DNA from: Ophiodon elongatus
Lineage: Eukaryota > Chordata > Actinopteri > Perciformes > Hexagrammidae
Length of the DNA: 64,000 nt
Direction: 5' to 3'
Assembly (NCBI GenBank): GCA_016806645.1
Contig: JACSYO010002173.1
Location: 1,319,501 to 1,383,500, forward strand
Shown here: piece by piece, positions 12,370 through 24,789 of the stretch
Layout: every line of letters starts with the position of its first letter
Numbering within the stretch: the first letter of the stretch is position 1
Position numbers and translations under genes: made by a program
Notes under the pieces: model-generated
What the model was told of the DNA's origin: nothing
Databases searched by the model: none
What the model saw: the letters and a program-made list of their open reading frames with translations, nothing else

Positions 12370-13133
12370 AAATGAAGAGGAGCCCTTCAATGTTGGAGCA
12401 ACAGGAAGAAGTGCTGACGCACCGTGTCAGTGATAGCACTCTGCTGCCACAAGGGCATGAGAGCCCACGTAGGCTAGCATTATCCTTCTAGACTAATGGA
12501 CCTAGTTATTTTTAAACAGATTCTCACACTGCGGCGGAGGTGTCCAAGGTTACAATGGATGAGAAATCAGGAGGGAGGCGTGTGGTGACGGCTGGTGGTT
12601 TCTGTGCGGGTGGATGTTGTGAAATAGCCAAAGAGGCCTGGTAGCTAATCACTGAACAGTGTAAAGGCCAAACATCAGATGGGGTCTCAAGAGACAGCAT
12701 GTTATAATAACAGTAACATCCAAAATTTACCAATAATATAAAAAAAAAAAATACAATTTTATACTTTCTTGAAACTTTCTGTTATGCAATGTTGGTTGAA
12801 AGAAAAAGTTTACTTGCAATATGACCATTTTTACACAGAGTTTTGTGCATAATATTAAATAGAACGGGTCATAATATTCCACAACAGCACAAGTCTGGAT
12901 ATTGCATGCTTACTCTTATTTTCCTAATGAATGACCCACGGAATAGAGCACCCAAAAGTGGGGTAACACTACTACACATAAATGAGTGAGTTTGATTTAG
13001 CGTCTCCTTTAAAGCCAGTCTAAGCACTAACAAGTATGAACCCAAATACATCTGAAGCTACAATACAGTGAACATCCAGAGAGTGTCAATATACCCTGCA
13101 TCCCCATTTGGCCTGGAGAGGGACAACATGCTC

Positions 13134-13166
13134 CACCCCCCCCCCCCACACCCCTCCCACCCCCCG
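13134..13166. repeat. Poly-C / C-rich tract
   Basis: Twelve consecutive C residues at 13136-13147, followed by CACACCCCTCCCACCCCCC. It is a polypyrimidine tract of a type that can adopt unusual structure. Confidence 0.9.
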
Positions 13167-16100
13167 CTCAGCCTGAGCTGAGTGACATATTTACAGTGAA
13201 AGTAATGATACTAGATACCAGAAATGAGAGGGCTCCAGCGTGGCCAGTGGACTCAGGAATCTCTCTAATGAATTGGACAACAAAGCCCTGTTGGTACAAG
13301 GAAGAAGTATTTAGAATTGGGTGACAGACTGAATTTTAAAAACATCAGGGTTTACTTTAAAAAGGCACACATCCCAACACCCCCAAAAAGCTCTGGGAGA
13401 TGAGGAGGGTGGGATGGGGACAGGTGGGCTGTGGGGCTGGACACTGCAGCTACAGAGGCCACCAGCTCCTGGCTCATAGCGGGGTGGCCATTCTCGGCCA
13501 GAAGCCTCTTCTGGTAATGTATTCTGAAACCAAATTACCGTAAGCTGATCCCATCTGGATAGTGTCTGTGCACGGCTGCTTTGGTTACCCACCACTGCCT
13601 CTAGCCTGCGATAGCATCTCCATGAAGACAGCAAAAATCTGATTAACCCAATAACAATGAAACACTTGGTCAAAGAGCAAAGAGCTTTTAACTTAAGATA
13701 CACTAATGCAATTCCCTCGCCTTGTTTTCTGAAACCTAATAAGAATCAAGCAGACGGACTGCTAGGGATGGGTGTTTGCAGGCTCTAATGCAGCAAGCTG
13801 GGAATGAAGTCAAATGAATTGAAATCTAATTCATCATTGTGTGCTAACTTCTCTCTGCTTCTCTAAAAAAATACATTAAAAAGCTCTTATTTCATGAAGG
13901 GAAATTGGATAGCCTAGTTAGTTTATATCAGTGGCTCTGCCAGGGCTTAAGGAAAGCGAGGGTGTTGATGGAACATTTAGAAGCAGAAAGATGTCACATC
14001 TCAATTCAATTCTAGCGAGCACAGAGGAACTCAAACTGACGATCCTCGGCATTGGCTGACTTCTGAGTGGCGCGAACTGCCACTGCAATACAAGATCAAC
14101 AATAAGCCTGTCAGACTCGTACAGTAAGCGGCTCGTCTCTCTGCCTGAGCCAAGAGATATTCAGACTCGAATAAGTCAAGCAAAAGTAAATAACAGGTGG
14201 AGTGTAACGGGCTACATACCAGCGGCAATGTAAGAAGCACATTTTGAGAGAATACATATAGAATTAAACTTTTAGTAAAACCTGTGTTGTCAGAATACTC
14301 AGCGAAAACTTGCATGCGCTCACATTTCTAAATATCGCCCAGTGTGCAAAGAGACCAGAGGTGCATGTCTCTCTATTCTGAAGGCAAAACTCTGTTTCCA
14401 TCTGAGTCCCAGGCAGTGGCGATGCCCTCGGGTAAATCTATAGAGAGTATACCACAGTGATTCCACAACAGTGCTGTGCTAATTACATGGAGCACATACG
14501 TCCCACTAATCCTCTCAACCAAGCATCACAGCCACATTCAGCCCACAGTGAGGGGCTGCAAATACCGCTGTACAATTAGCAGAGAGCCACTGCTGAACCA
14601 AAATTAATAGCACACTCAGGCCAATGCTGGAGAGATCCCACAAATAACTAACTGTTGGTAGGAAGACATGTAATCAGGAAAATGCTAATTTACTATCATC
14701 ATTTCTACATAAGTTACTGTGACAGATTTTTAGCTTAGCAGTGAGAATTATTTTTTTATTACATCCACATTTGATCACAAACTATTTCTAAACACATCTA
14801 TAGTAAGTTATCAGAGTTATTTATAAATCTAACACCTGTTTACAACTCAGCTTTGAAAGAGCAAATACTCTTTTCACTGTTATTTTAAATGTTACATGTA
14901 TCCATATTCATCAAATAGTATGATCATGGGACACAGAAATGCAACTGCTTTCTCATGTGGAGTGCCATTAAATATTAATCAGTATTTTCTTTTATCATAT
15001 ACACATTCCAAATCAGTGTACACCATCACTAAAGCTCTAATAATATGTCAATATGCAACTGTAATGCTTTGGGGGGAAAAATGAACTGCAATATATTACT
15101 GAAATATATTTTTCATGTACAAATTTAGGAACATATTATTTTACATTTGATAAATTAAGTATAATATTTGAGAGTAGAAGTAAAATCTAAAATACATTTA
15201 TGAATTTTGTCAGATTACCTGAAAGGAGTCAAAGTCAAACATAAACTAAAACTGAAAACATTTTAAACAAATGATTTCCAACATAACTAAAAATGTCCAA
15301 TGTTTTCATGTTTAAAAATGTTTCTTCTTGTTGTAATAAATGTGATTCAAAATGTGTTGGGAAGTGCATTTGTAGGGAAAATAATTTGAAAATGAAATAT
15401 CTCCTTAGATTTACGAGGAATCATATATCAAAATGATAAATATACATAAATGTGGGGGTTGTGTAAATATCTGCTTAAAACAATTGATACAAATTAAAGT
15501 AGTTTTGCTTGAGGAATACTTGCAGGGAATACTACAATGAAAAATATAAATACACTTGAACATATAATACTTGACGTGTTACAGAAATACCCACCCTGTT
15601 ACTGCTGTTTGTGTAATTGTGTATTAATGTGTATCAGAGAAAGAAGTGAACTTTTATAATCCATTACAGGATAAACAAAAGGAGATTATTGAATGTCGGT
15701 CTAAGATAGTAATATGTTCTCTCGAATTACTTTTTGAATTTTCAGTGATTAAAGCCCAAAGTAAAGAATATCTGTGACCAAATAGGTCGAGTAAGGCAAT
15801 ACACACCAACAACATTCAGCTTACTAACTTTACACTATATTATAACCTGTTACGTATTTTTACTGCATGTAGAATACTTCTTTAAAATCTAATGAATTAA
15901 AACTAAACTAAAGTCCTCAGTTTACATTAAATAATGTTCAGAACATAAAAAGCTCAGTTACAAGATGATACACATTTTAACTGGAATTTTCTGGATATTT
16001 TACAAGAGACAGAATACAATTTAAATTGTCTAAATGTGTAAATGACTTATCAGGCAATTAAAAGGTAATTAAAATTTAAACAGCTGATTGGTCTTCCACA

Positions 16101-16398
16101 AATCACTACTTTTGCATATATACTACTTTATCAATATTCTTTTCAAAATTTAACATTTACTATAATATAATAAAGATTGATATAAAAATGATCTATGAAT
16201 TTATATATAGAAAAATCCTTACACAAGCCCAAAGTTTTAGTCTGTCCATTAACAGGGATATGTTGAATTAAATACATTAATATTATATCATAAAAAAACA
16301 AATATATATTTTTCACAACTAAAGATTATACGTATAATTTGTATCGAATTCAAGCTATGGATGTTTTTACAAAGTTAAAGTGTGGTAGGAGGCTCAGA

Positions 16399-16459
16399 CT
16401 GTCCCAGCAGCGAGGAGTTGTTGAGAGCAGCTCGCCTCGTGCGCCGCTGGCTGGGACAG
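16399..16459. other. Strong inverted repeat / hairpin
   Basis: Left arm CTGTCCCAGCAGCG (16399-16412) pairs with right arm CGCTGGCTGGGACAG (16445-16459). This gives 14 base pairs with one bulged C and a 32-base loop. A further CTCAGA/TCTGAG pair (16393-16398 and 16467-16472) can extend the base of the stem. It is GC-rich and sits right at the edge of a 1.7-kb AT-rich section. It could be a structured RNA, a miRNA-like precursor or a cruciform; there is no expression evidence. Confidence 0.8.
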
Positions 16460-16472
16460 CCTGCTCTCTGAG

Positions 16473-17460
16473 GTTACCGGGTCCTTTCATTTGTCTTTTC
16501 TGGCTACAAATATTACACTGTGTAATTTATCCTCTCCAATTTCACGGGTGCACGTTAATCTCATCTCCTTTAAAAAAATATATTCTCCCTGTGCGGCCGA
16601 ATCTGAGAACAAAGCCATCAGCAAACAACCTCCTAACCCAACTGGACAGGTACCCCAAATTCTTAAGGAAACAAATACACAGTTTGCAGAGGGGCACGCT
16701 AAATCAATCAGCCATGCTCTGAATGGAATTTAAAAAGATGCCAGTCTTTCTCTCCACATGATGTGCTCACACAACAAACCTACACACGTATGCACACACA
16801 TACACAGTTGCACCTGCCCTGTTGCTCTATACTGACAAGTCCTACATGATTAAAGAGCCCTTAAAACAATGAACACGAGAAAGTGCATCTTTTAGAGTGT
16901 GAGTAGGTGTGAGAGGGTCGATGAATAGAGAAGCCAGGAAAAGTACACGACTGCTAAAACAAGAAAAAGTTCAGTGCCTAGACTAGTGGGGTTCAGGAAA
17001 CAAAACTAGAGCAGGCACAGTTAAAAAAAAAAAGAAAAAGCAGGTAAGACAAAAAAAAAAGAAGAAAGAATGACAGAAGAAATAAAACTGCATTACAACA
17101 GAGGGGTTAAAAGTTAAAGTGACAGAAGGAAAGAAAGAAACAAGGTGCACCTACTGGTTATGATAGCTGAGAGGGTCTGGAAGACAAAGTTCTGAAATGT
17201 CCATCAGTCCAGTTTTAGCATTCCAGGAATGAGAGGAAGAGGAAAGAGAAAACAATTGAGACCCGCTTCTTCCCCAAATGATGGCACAGCACCCTCAGAG
17301 ACAACGCTGCCGAAAGCCCCTCCAGCACCGCTCCCCCCTGCCTGCACAGGTATGTTGGACTCGCGTGTGTGCGTGAGCATGTGTGTTGTGTGTTTGTGTG
17401 TTTATGTATATATGTGTAGGAGAGAGAGCGTGTCTGAGTGTATGTAAGTGAAAGTGTGTG
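16473..17460. other. Noncoding spacer, A-rich around 17.0 kb
   Basis: Contains A/G-rich sequence at 17015-17145 and TG-rich sequence at 17365-17460. No domain is recognisable in the frame at 16339-16722. Confidence 0.7.
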
Positions 17461-17466
17461 TATGTC

Positions 17467-17500
17467 AGAGAGAGAGAGCGAGAGAGAGAGAGAGGGAGAG
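17467..17500. repeat. (GA)n microsatellite
   Basis: GA dinucleotide run with a GCGA interruption, next to TG-rich and purine-rich sequence. Confidence 0.9.
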
Positions 17501-17559
17501 AAAGTGAAGGGGGGGAGGGACAGATAGACGGAGGAGGTAAAGGGGGGTGAGACAGAGAA

Positions 17560-17800
17560 AGAAGCGCAGGCAGCAGCGGGATGAGCGCTAAGATGGAGAG
17601 AGCATGAGAGCGCGAGCGAGGGGAATGACTCTTTCCATGGTCGGGATAGGGCTCTTTAAGACTCAAGGGCTTGATGAATATGGAACAGCTGCTGTTGGCT
17701 GGCTCCGAGGGGCAGGACTTAAAGCGACAGAGGGGCCGGCGCAGCACTGGGGAGGAGGGATCCAAACGCTCACTCGCACACTCCGCTATATGCACAGATA
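17560..17800. promoter_or_regulatory. GC-richer, CpG-containing patch: possible promoter or 5' exon
   Basis: The patch carries scattered CpGs (GCGC, GCGAGCGAGG, GGCCGGCGC) in an otherwise CpG-poor area. It lies 14 kb upstream of the ERR coding exon. On the minus strand a pyrimidine-rich region and a 177-codon frame cross it, but that frame is dominated by the flanking CA and GA repeats and is not a protein. An alternative ERR promoter is possible but unproven. Confidence 0.25.
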
Positions 17801-17801
17801 C

Positions 17802-17835
<34 letters not shown>

Positions 17836-17858
17836 CACGCACACACACGCTCACACAC
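17802..17858. repeat. (CA)n microsatellite with CG interruptions
   Basis: CA run broken by CGCTCACGC-type units. Confidence 0.95.
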
Positions 17859-17869
17859 ATAGACAAAAC

Positions 17870-20650
17870 AACCTATCATGTGAACAACAGAGCTGCAACT
17901 AGGAGAACAGTCAGCACACAAAGTTTCCATCTCAATTAAATAAAAGGAGTTGCTTAGAACTCACACTGAAATATAAATCAATAGAAGTAAAGAGATTGTC
18001 TCAGTGCGTGCAGCTAGCATTTATGGTATATTTTAAAAAAGAGCTTGATTTCTTTCTTTCTGTATTGACTTGTAGAAAAATGCAACATTTCTTATGTATT
18101 TAATAGGGAAGTATCTTTACATTTTTTTATTCAGATTTGATGAATTTTGCAAAGAAAGGCATTTTGTCTCAGCTTCTACAGCTTGTTTTAATGCTTAAAT
18201 AAATATGCATTTCAATGATATCAAACAAAACCACAGCAAAGCTACTTCCCACGACGAGAACAGAGAACTTTACCAAGCAGCTGACATTTCAGAACTTGAT
18301 GACAATATAAAAACTTACAGTAATCGACTTTATGCATTTTAAGACACCAAAATGTAGCCTGTACAGTTAGATAACACATAATAAAGTCAAATCTGACACC
18401 AGCCTAAGCCACACCATAGAAGCTCCAGCAAGCAGTCGAGTGCATCTGCAGCACTTTACTTTCAAAAAGCAATAGCTTTCAAACCACTAAGGACAGTAAA
18501 TGTATTTATTGAGCTGTGTCGCTAGCTCCATTTGCGGGTGTTACATGTGAGGTACCATTGTGAACCTTTCACCACCTGTGAGAGATGATCTCGAGCCATA
18601 ACTCATATTCTGGAAGCCCATCAGCTTCTAAAGCAGCGGAAAATCCAGCTCTGTCTTCTCTAACCCCAGCTTTAGAACCGCCTGTGTTTCACTGTTGATC
18701 AAGCTCAGTAAGAATGCCGAGAATGCAGATAGCATTTCACAGTCAGTGAGGGTCTCCATGTTACTGTATCCCAACCTTATAAGAACAGAGCTTACCACGG
18801 CATCTTATTGGAGAAATGAGCAGTCCGACAATGGCTGACACTTGGCTGAGTCAAGCAGAAAGAAGCAGCAGCTTGTCCACTTCTCAACTCACAAGGTGCC
18901 TGACAGCAGTCTTCAGCTCCTTCAGTAAAAATAAGAGTGAGTGAGGAGGAGTCCAGATCTACCAGCAGATTCGTGCAAAAAGGTGTGTAAGGTCGCTCTG
19001 CTGCTCTCTGGTTTTCTCTGCTGAACAGGAACAGTGTAACCCTTAGAGAGGAATCCAGTTCCATTCATCGGCTCACGTTTCTATAATCAATGCAAAAACA
19101 TCACGCAATCCCTATTGATCATCACAGGCCTATTGATGTGCAGCAAGAGTGCCTCCACAGTGGCACAGATCACACAGCATCTGCTCTCTTTTTGTGACAA
19201 AAACAAATGACTAAATAAATGAAAATCCAATTAAGATTGATGCCAAGTCAAACACCTGTCAGTTTAATTCCTTAAAGAGGAATAAAATCACTATCAAACA
19301 CAGTTCTCATACTTCAATATGACACTGCAGGAAATAAGGTACAAAGAAAAATAAAACATATCTCTGCATCTCACAGCGAACAAAGTGTACTGTATGTTGT
19401 ACTTCCTTAGTCATAAGAGTTCTAATAATTCCGCTATTTATTCAAGTTGTGGCCACTCCATTCTCTCATTTGGGATGCAAAACAATATTTCAAAAATATT
19501 TCAAAAACAACAGCTTATTTAAAGAAAGCAAAACTGGCAAAACATCAGTCATTTTGTGTTGAATTGCTGCACAAATCCCAGCATAATTCTACTCGTACAA
19601 ATAGCTGATCCAGCATGATTTAAATCGACAGACTTAGTTACTACTCAACAGAGAATCAAGAGGTGTTCCTTTCTCAAGACAGACTGCAATATTATCCTGG
19701 TATCTCACCGGTGTACTGTCTTTCATGTTGATAAACGCCTTCACTTGATAAATGACATTTCTGCATATTTTCCTTTGGCCTCCCAAGGCTTTTCGACTGA
19801 CACTGCACAGACTTTTGTCACGCAGTGTGAGCTATGAAAGCCCTGCTGCTGCTATCATTCCTTCTTATCAGCTCTGTTATGAAGAAAAAAAATCACGCTA
19901 GGTGACAGTTGATTTGACAGGAAGGGATCTGATAGAAATAAAGAATAGAGCTGCACTTGGCTAACACTCAATCACACATGGCATGACAAAGTTATTGGAG
20001 TGTGACAACCGAGAGCAGGGCTGAGTTGATTATCTGACATGATATTTTTTGTTTTGTTTTAATGATTTAGATTTTTGTTTTCTAAACAGCATCAGACATA
20101 TCTGCATTTGTTCACTCTTTACAGCTCATGTGTGTGTCTGTATGTTTACATGTACTGTATGTACACTATGGGTGCTGCAATTAGAAAACAGTGAGTAGAG
20201 CTTACTTTACAGTAACTTCATGCAGTCCAGTCACCTCAAGTGAATTAGTTTCCTGAAATGATATCGCCTTAATTTTGTTTTTCATACCCTACTGCAGAAC
20301 TTAGATGTTATTCAGTGCACGTCTGCTGAACTTTATAGAGCAAATTAAAACATCTTGATGGTGTGATAATGTTGCTTTTATCAATTTTCTAACTGACATG
20401 TCAATTTTATACAAAGTCTGGTGACATAAACAAAGCATAAAGGCACTTCAACAACCTAGCATCCTTACAACTGCACGTTTGCAAAGAATTAGCAAATAAA
20501 TCTGTAGTGTTAGTGGTTTGCATTTAACAACTCTACCTCAGAATTTCTCTTGGAATAAACAGACAGCCAGGCCTTGTAAAGTCGTCATATTTAGCCTGTT
20601 CATGCATAGAGCAATGGTCTAATCGATAACATAATTCAGTCACCATTCCC
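17870..20650. other. Noncoding tract
   Basis: AT-rich unique DNA with no exon-like frame and no recognised repeat. Short homeodomain-type motifs are frequent but not diagnostic. Confidence 0.7.
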
Positions 20651-20793
20651 AGAGGAAAAGGTACAGTGTAGCAGGACCGCGCGCACATTCATGCCTCAAT
20701 TAGAGCTCAACCGCGTGCACATTTGTATAATTTACAGTAGCTACAGGTGTGTCGAAGCTCCTTTTTAAAATTGCATAAAAATGTCGAGAGAAC

Positions 20794-20813
20794 AAAAAAA
20801 AAAAAAAAAAAAA
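20794..20813. repeat. Poly-A tract
   Basis: Run of 20 A residues immediately left of the CpG-rich block. Confidence 0.95.
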
Positions 20814-20912
20814 CTACACAAAACTGGGATAACCAAACAATGTGCCTCGACTGTGTAACCGGAAGATAAACTCAGGTGGATCAATGTATAGTGTACCTTA
20901 CTCGGACAAGTC

Positions 20913-21100
20913 ATGTCACGTCCCCGTCTGAGCACAGCGCACTGGGGTCTCCGGGTAGTTGTAGTGGTGGTGGTGGTGATGTGGCTCTGTGCGTCTGAGC
21001 GCGCCGTTCAACTGTCACACAGCGCAGCCACACGAGCAACTCCTCCTCCGGCGCGCGCCCTGTGGCTAAACCAAACACCTCCACCGGCAGCGGGACCCGG
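20913..21100 (+). CDS. Possible first coding exon of an unidentified secreted or membrane protein (signal-peptide-like)
   Basis: The frame starts at ATG 20913. It has a basic N-terminus (MSRPRLSTAHWGLR, residues 1-14), a hydrophobic core of eight Val plus MWLC (15-26) and a small-residue region (AS at 27-28) suited to signal peptidase. A Pro/Ala/Thr-rich stretch follows, with an NQT glycosylation sequon at 53-55. At residue 62 the exon meets a good splice donor (GTGAGC, 21101-21106), so the TGA just beyond would be intronic. I do not recognise the protein and found no matching second exon. The valine run comes from a GTG/GTA trinucleotide stretch, so a chance ORF in a CpG island is a real alternative. 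Confidence 0.3.
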
Positions 21101-21199
21101 GTGAGCGGGGTCAAATGGGATTCAGGGAGCGAGGAAACTGGAACCGCTTCGCCTGCTCGTCTCGTGACTGTAACTCCCACTTTTTTTTTTTTTTTTTGT

Positions 21200-24120
21200 T
21201 TCATGCTGTTGTAAAATACCGCAGAATATACATCCTGTCCGTTATTATTTTTATTTCACTGCTTCGTGAATTATTATCAACCGGTAAGGAAACTCACTCA
21301 ACATCATTGTAGGCGGCGACCTTCTAGTTGTCTAATTTGGTTTGTTTTGGCCCTCTGCTCATCACCCCAGAAAGGCAGTGGATACATTTTCACCTGAGAA
21401 AACGGCAGGGCACAGCAGATGTGGAAAGGTTGAACACCACTGCAGTCGATTGGTTTCCACTAATGATGAATAAATAACAGGATAATAGCAGTGTCGCGTC
21501 TGTTACAGAGATCACACTGGCTGTATCACATAACCCAGGCGTTCACAAACTCTCTTTAATTTATGTTTTTCAATGTAGTTTGGTCTGTATTTTTCTAAAA
21601 TCCTGTACAGGCCACCATGTGAAAGTAGGCTAAACTATAATTAATGCATGTGTTGTACATACTCGTGAAATGGAACTTACTACTAGCCCCATAGTACCCC
21701 CTCTGCATGACCCCTGGTGGTTCCTGGGCCCTATTTTGGGATCTACTGTCAATGTTATGTCAAAACACCATATATACCTGAAATATCAATATGTATAAAC
21801 CATTTAAAAATACATTTCAAAGCAGTACACCTAGCCCTACAGCTTCTGGAGCCCGTTTCCTTTTATACATGTGATAAAAATATCTGAAATTGTTCATATA
21901 ATTTCTGCTTTATCCTGTCTTATGAAAGGATTTCCTCCACCCATTTTACATTCTCCATCATTGACTGACTGCCTCAGCTGTGGCCCAGAGCATGAAGCCA
22001 GCTGACAGCAGTCACCAACTCTATCATCTCCACTAGAGGGAGGGCTATCTCAAAACAAGGCCACCAAGGAGCTGCAGCAGAGGTATCTTTATTTATTTAT
22101 TTTCCCAGGGTGATAGTGTAATTCATAAACTGAATGAATGACAGTCAGGACAGTGCCAACAACCTGGCGTACAATGGAGACTCGACTGCATTTGCTTCTG
22201 AGCACAAAAACCTATCCATTACAAACGTGTAATTATTGTCCTTAATAGATTAATTCATGCTGAAAGATAGAAATGGGTTCCAGGCTATTGATGTAATCAT
22301 TTCAGTGAGGAAATTAAGTGACATTAAAAGAATGATATTGTCACCGTGAAAGTATCATTGATTCTTTTCGAATGCAATTAACTGTATTTGAAAATGGGAC
22401 CTGCACATTGAGCTGCGCAAGGAGCACTGAGGATCACTTCATTTGTGAGAGATATAAAGACCAAATTATCCCATCAAAGAGAAAATCTATAAATGTAATG
22501 GCACAGCGCTTCAGCACTAAGGAATGACAACAGCGGTCCTGTTCAGTTCCCTGTGTTAGGTGCATTAACTACCAGTGAGCGACTCTCAACAACCCACAGA
22601 AAGATTCTCCAGATGGTGAAGGAGAACATCGCTAAATGTATGAATTCACAATCGCATGTCATTTTTTTTTATTGGCTAACATAAACAATCCTCTCTTAAA
22701 AGTAGGAGCCATGAGATGAAGGGCTCTAATATGTAATTTCATTGCTAATGAATGGAAACGTGTTTTTATGGAGTTGTTGAATCTTTATTTCAGTTCCTAC
22801 GTTCAATGTTGATCAATCAGTTGATCAGTTGAATATAAACCGGAAACTGTTTTAAAATTGCAATCATCGTTAATCATACATTTCAAACATTTACTCCCAA
22901 ATGTAAGGGATTTGCTGCCTTTCTTTGCTTTGTATAATTCTAAACCGGATATCTTTGGGTTTCAGACTGTTGGTTGGCCAAATCAAGCAATATGAAAATG
23001 TCAGTTTAGACTTCAGGAAATTGTGACATTGTTCTCCATTTTCCAACATTTTATAGACTTAACAATTTGTTGATTAACCAAGAAAATAAGTGGCAGATGA
23101 ATTGATAATAAAACTCAGCATTAGTTCTAACCCTACTTCAAACTAATCTGAATCAGTACTGGTTTCGGTCCAGAAGAGTTGCACGTACTTGTCTCTTCCA
23201 TTGCAATATCATCCACAAATATATGTTCTGACACTTGATCAAAATCAACTGATTAGCCCCATGAAATGTGATTTCATGGGTTTTTGTTATGGTTTCCTAA
23301 AAGTCACCATCAAATAAATTAGGATAATGGCCAACGTCACTGTGGCCTATAAGAGCAACTATTCTTTCGCGGTCTCTCCTGCCTGCTGTTGCACTTTGAT
23401 GATAAACTGGAATGCACTGGAATGGATGGCTCTTTTAAAACAAGATAGAATGAGAGCTTGCAGACAGATTACCATTTTTTGCTTATTGCTTTTAGATTTA
23501 GAATCAATCGGGGGTTTCCATGCATCCTACATTTTTGTAATACCAGTTTTGCGTGTGTCGTTTTGTTGGCTTTCCGTAGTTCTGCGGTGAGTTTTGATGG
23601 ATTCCAACAAGAGCATGCTTGTGCGCCGGTTTCTGGTCCACACAGCTCCCTAACCCAATTACAGTGTTGGTAATCCAGTGAAACGAAATTCAGTGAAGAG
23701 GCGGAGACGCAGGCAGAGAAAGAAAAACATGAACATATCAGACACAAGTACTGATATGATGTCCTAACATCAGATGAATCAGGCATCAATCTCCAGCCCC
23801 GGTCAAAAATGCTGCATTATTCAAACCCAAACATTTTTCTTTGAGCGATTCAAACTAAATCAGAGGGTCCAAAGCCTCTCTCCCTCCACCTGCTGTCAGC
23901 CACTCTCCATCCCACCCTTGCCTAAATTTCATTTAGGAGATATCTTTCTCCCTTTCCATCTCTCTCATGCTCTCTACATCGCTGTCGCTTCTCTCTTTTT
24001 GAATTCAGTGCGCCGTAGCCCTTAGATTTACTTGCTTAACAAATATGGACAGGGGGCCTAAGTGGTTTTTGAAATCTTCGAATGGACTTCGGAGTGCCTG
24101 GGCTGTGCTGGGTGACAACA
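21200..24120. other. Noncoding tract
   Basis: Unique sequence with no supportable exon. It includes a near-perfect small hairpin at 23258-23280 and candidate conserved stretches around 22.1-22.8 kb, rich in ATTAAT and TAATGA motifs. Confidence 0.7.
23258..23280. other. Perfect 10-bp inverted repeat
   Basis: CCCATGAAAT and ATTTCATGGG separated by GTG. A symmetric binding site or a small hairpin. Confidence 0.9.
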
Positions 24121-24128
24121 GTCTCTCC

Positions 24129-24129
<1 letters not shown>

Positions 24130-24162
<33 letters not shown>

Positions 24163-24166
24163 AACC

Positions 24167-24235
<69 letters not shown>
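24130..24235. repeat. Compound (TC)n-(GT)n microsatellite
   Basis: (TC)15 at 24130-24159, then a short spacer with CACGTG, then about 33 GT units from 24170 to 24235. Confidence 0.97.
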
Positions 24236-24236
<1 letters not shown>

Positions 24237-24666
24237 TGTTTATGTTTATGTCTGCATGTGTGTGTGCTTCCCCATGCTCTCCCAGACTCCCTGGCTGGGA
24301 GATGGCAGCGCTGGGTGGAGCGGCAGTCTGGAAATGAGATAAGGATGTCTGATTCATAGGATCTGACAGGAAATCTATACTCTGCAATGTTTATAATCCA
24401 GCCATTACTACACAGCCAAATGAAAGAACAATAATCCAATCATTTACTCCATATTTACCTGAAGCAGATTCTCGGCTTTAAAGGGAAAGTGCATTGCGTG
24501 GTGACGGAGGCTGTAAAACGGCTGATATGGATGAGGGTGCGGAGGGTGTTGGGGGGCAGTTTCTTGCTCGGAGAGAGGAGGACTTCGAGGAGGGCGAAGA
24601 TGGACTGTCCTCGGGGGACATATGTGTCTACAGGAGACGGGATGGTTCACCTGTGTGCACTCGGCA

Positions 24667-24679
24667 GGGTCAAAGGTCA
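24667..24679 (+). promoter_or_regulatory. Perfect DR1 nuclear receptor element
   Basis: GGGTCA-A-AGGTCA is a direct repeat of hexamers with one spacer, the consensus for RXR/PPAR/HNF4-type dimers. It lies in unique sequence (24.4-25.2 kb) with enhancer-like composition. Occupancy is not known. Confidence 0.5.
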
Positions 24680-24789
24680 CTCATTACTCATCATTAAGAC
24701 CCCATTGATTTGAGTACCTTAAAAAAAGGGAGTAACTAGAGTTTTTGAAACGTGGGTTTAAAGGTTACCGAGATGAGCTCCAATGAGAA

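Larger units (their letters stand above)
8478..16390. other. Noncoding tract, AT-rich in its right half
   Basis: No coding exon is supported. The tract contains three dinucleotide repeats (listed separately), a C-rich run at 13134-13166, candidate regulatory stretches around 10.0-10.8 kb and 13.4-14.6 kb, and a strongly AT-rich section from about 14.65 to 16.35 kb. Frames at 13311-13703 and 14031-14315 (minus) lack domain signatures. Confidence 0.7.
20650..21180. promoter_or_regulatory. CpG-rich block, candidate (bidirectional) promoter
   Basis: From 20900 to 21160 there are roughly two dozen CpGs (for example GCGCGCC, CGGCGCGCGCCC, CCCGGG), far above the rest of the window. A minus-strand splice donor, CCGA then GTAAGG (intron starting at 20901), would suit a 5' UTR exon of the ERR gene 17.4 kb upstream of its coding exon. 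A plus-strand donor, CCCGG then GTGAGC (intron starting at 21101), closes an ORF described separately. An A20 tract (20794-20813) and a T17 tract (21181-21197) flank the block. Promoter status is inference. Confidence 0.5.

Noticed and set aside
17295..17828. 177-codon minus-strand frame
   Set aside because: Composed largely of translated CA, GA and TG repeats (Cys/Val, Ser/Leu, His/Thr runs).
24058..24439. Overlapping frames with long His-Thr or Cys-Val runs
   Set aside because: Artefacts of the compound (TC)n-(GT)n microsatellite.
24494..24697. Plus-strand frame with acidic EEDFEEGEDG-like stretch
   Set aside because: Some codon-like texture, but no acceptor or donor at suitable places and no family recognised. 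The DR1 site inside fits regulatory DNA better.
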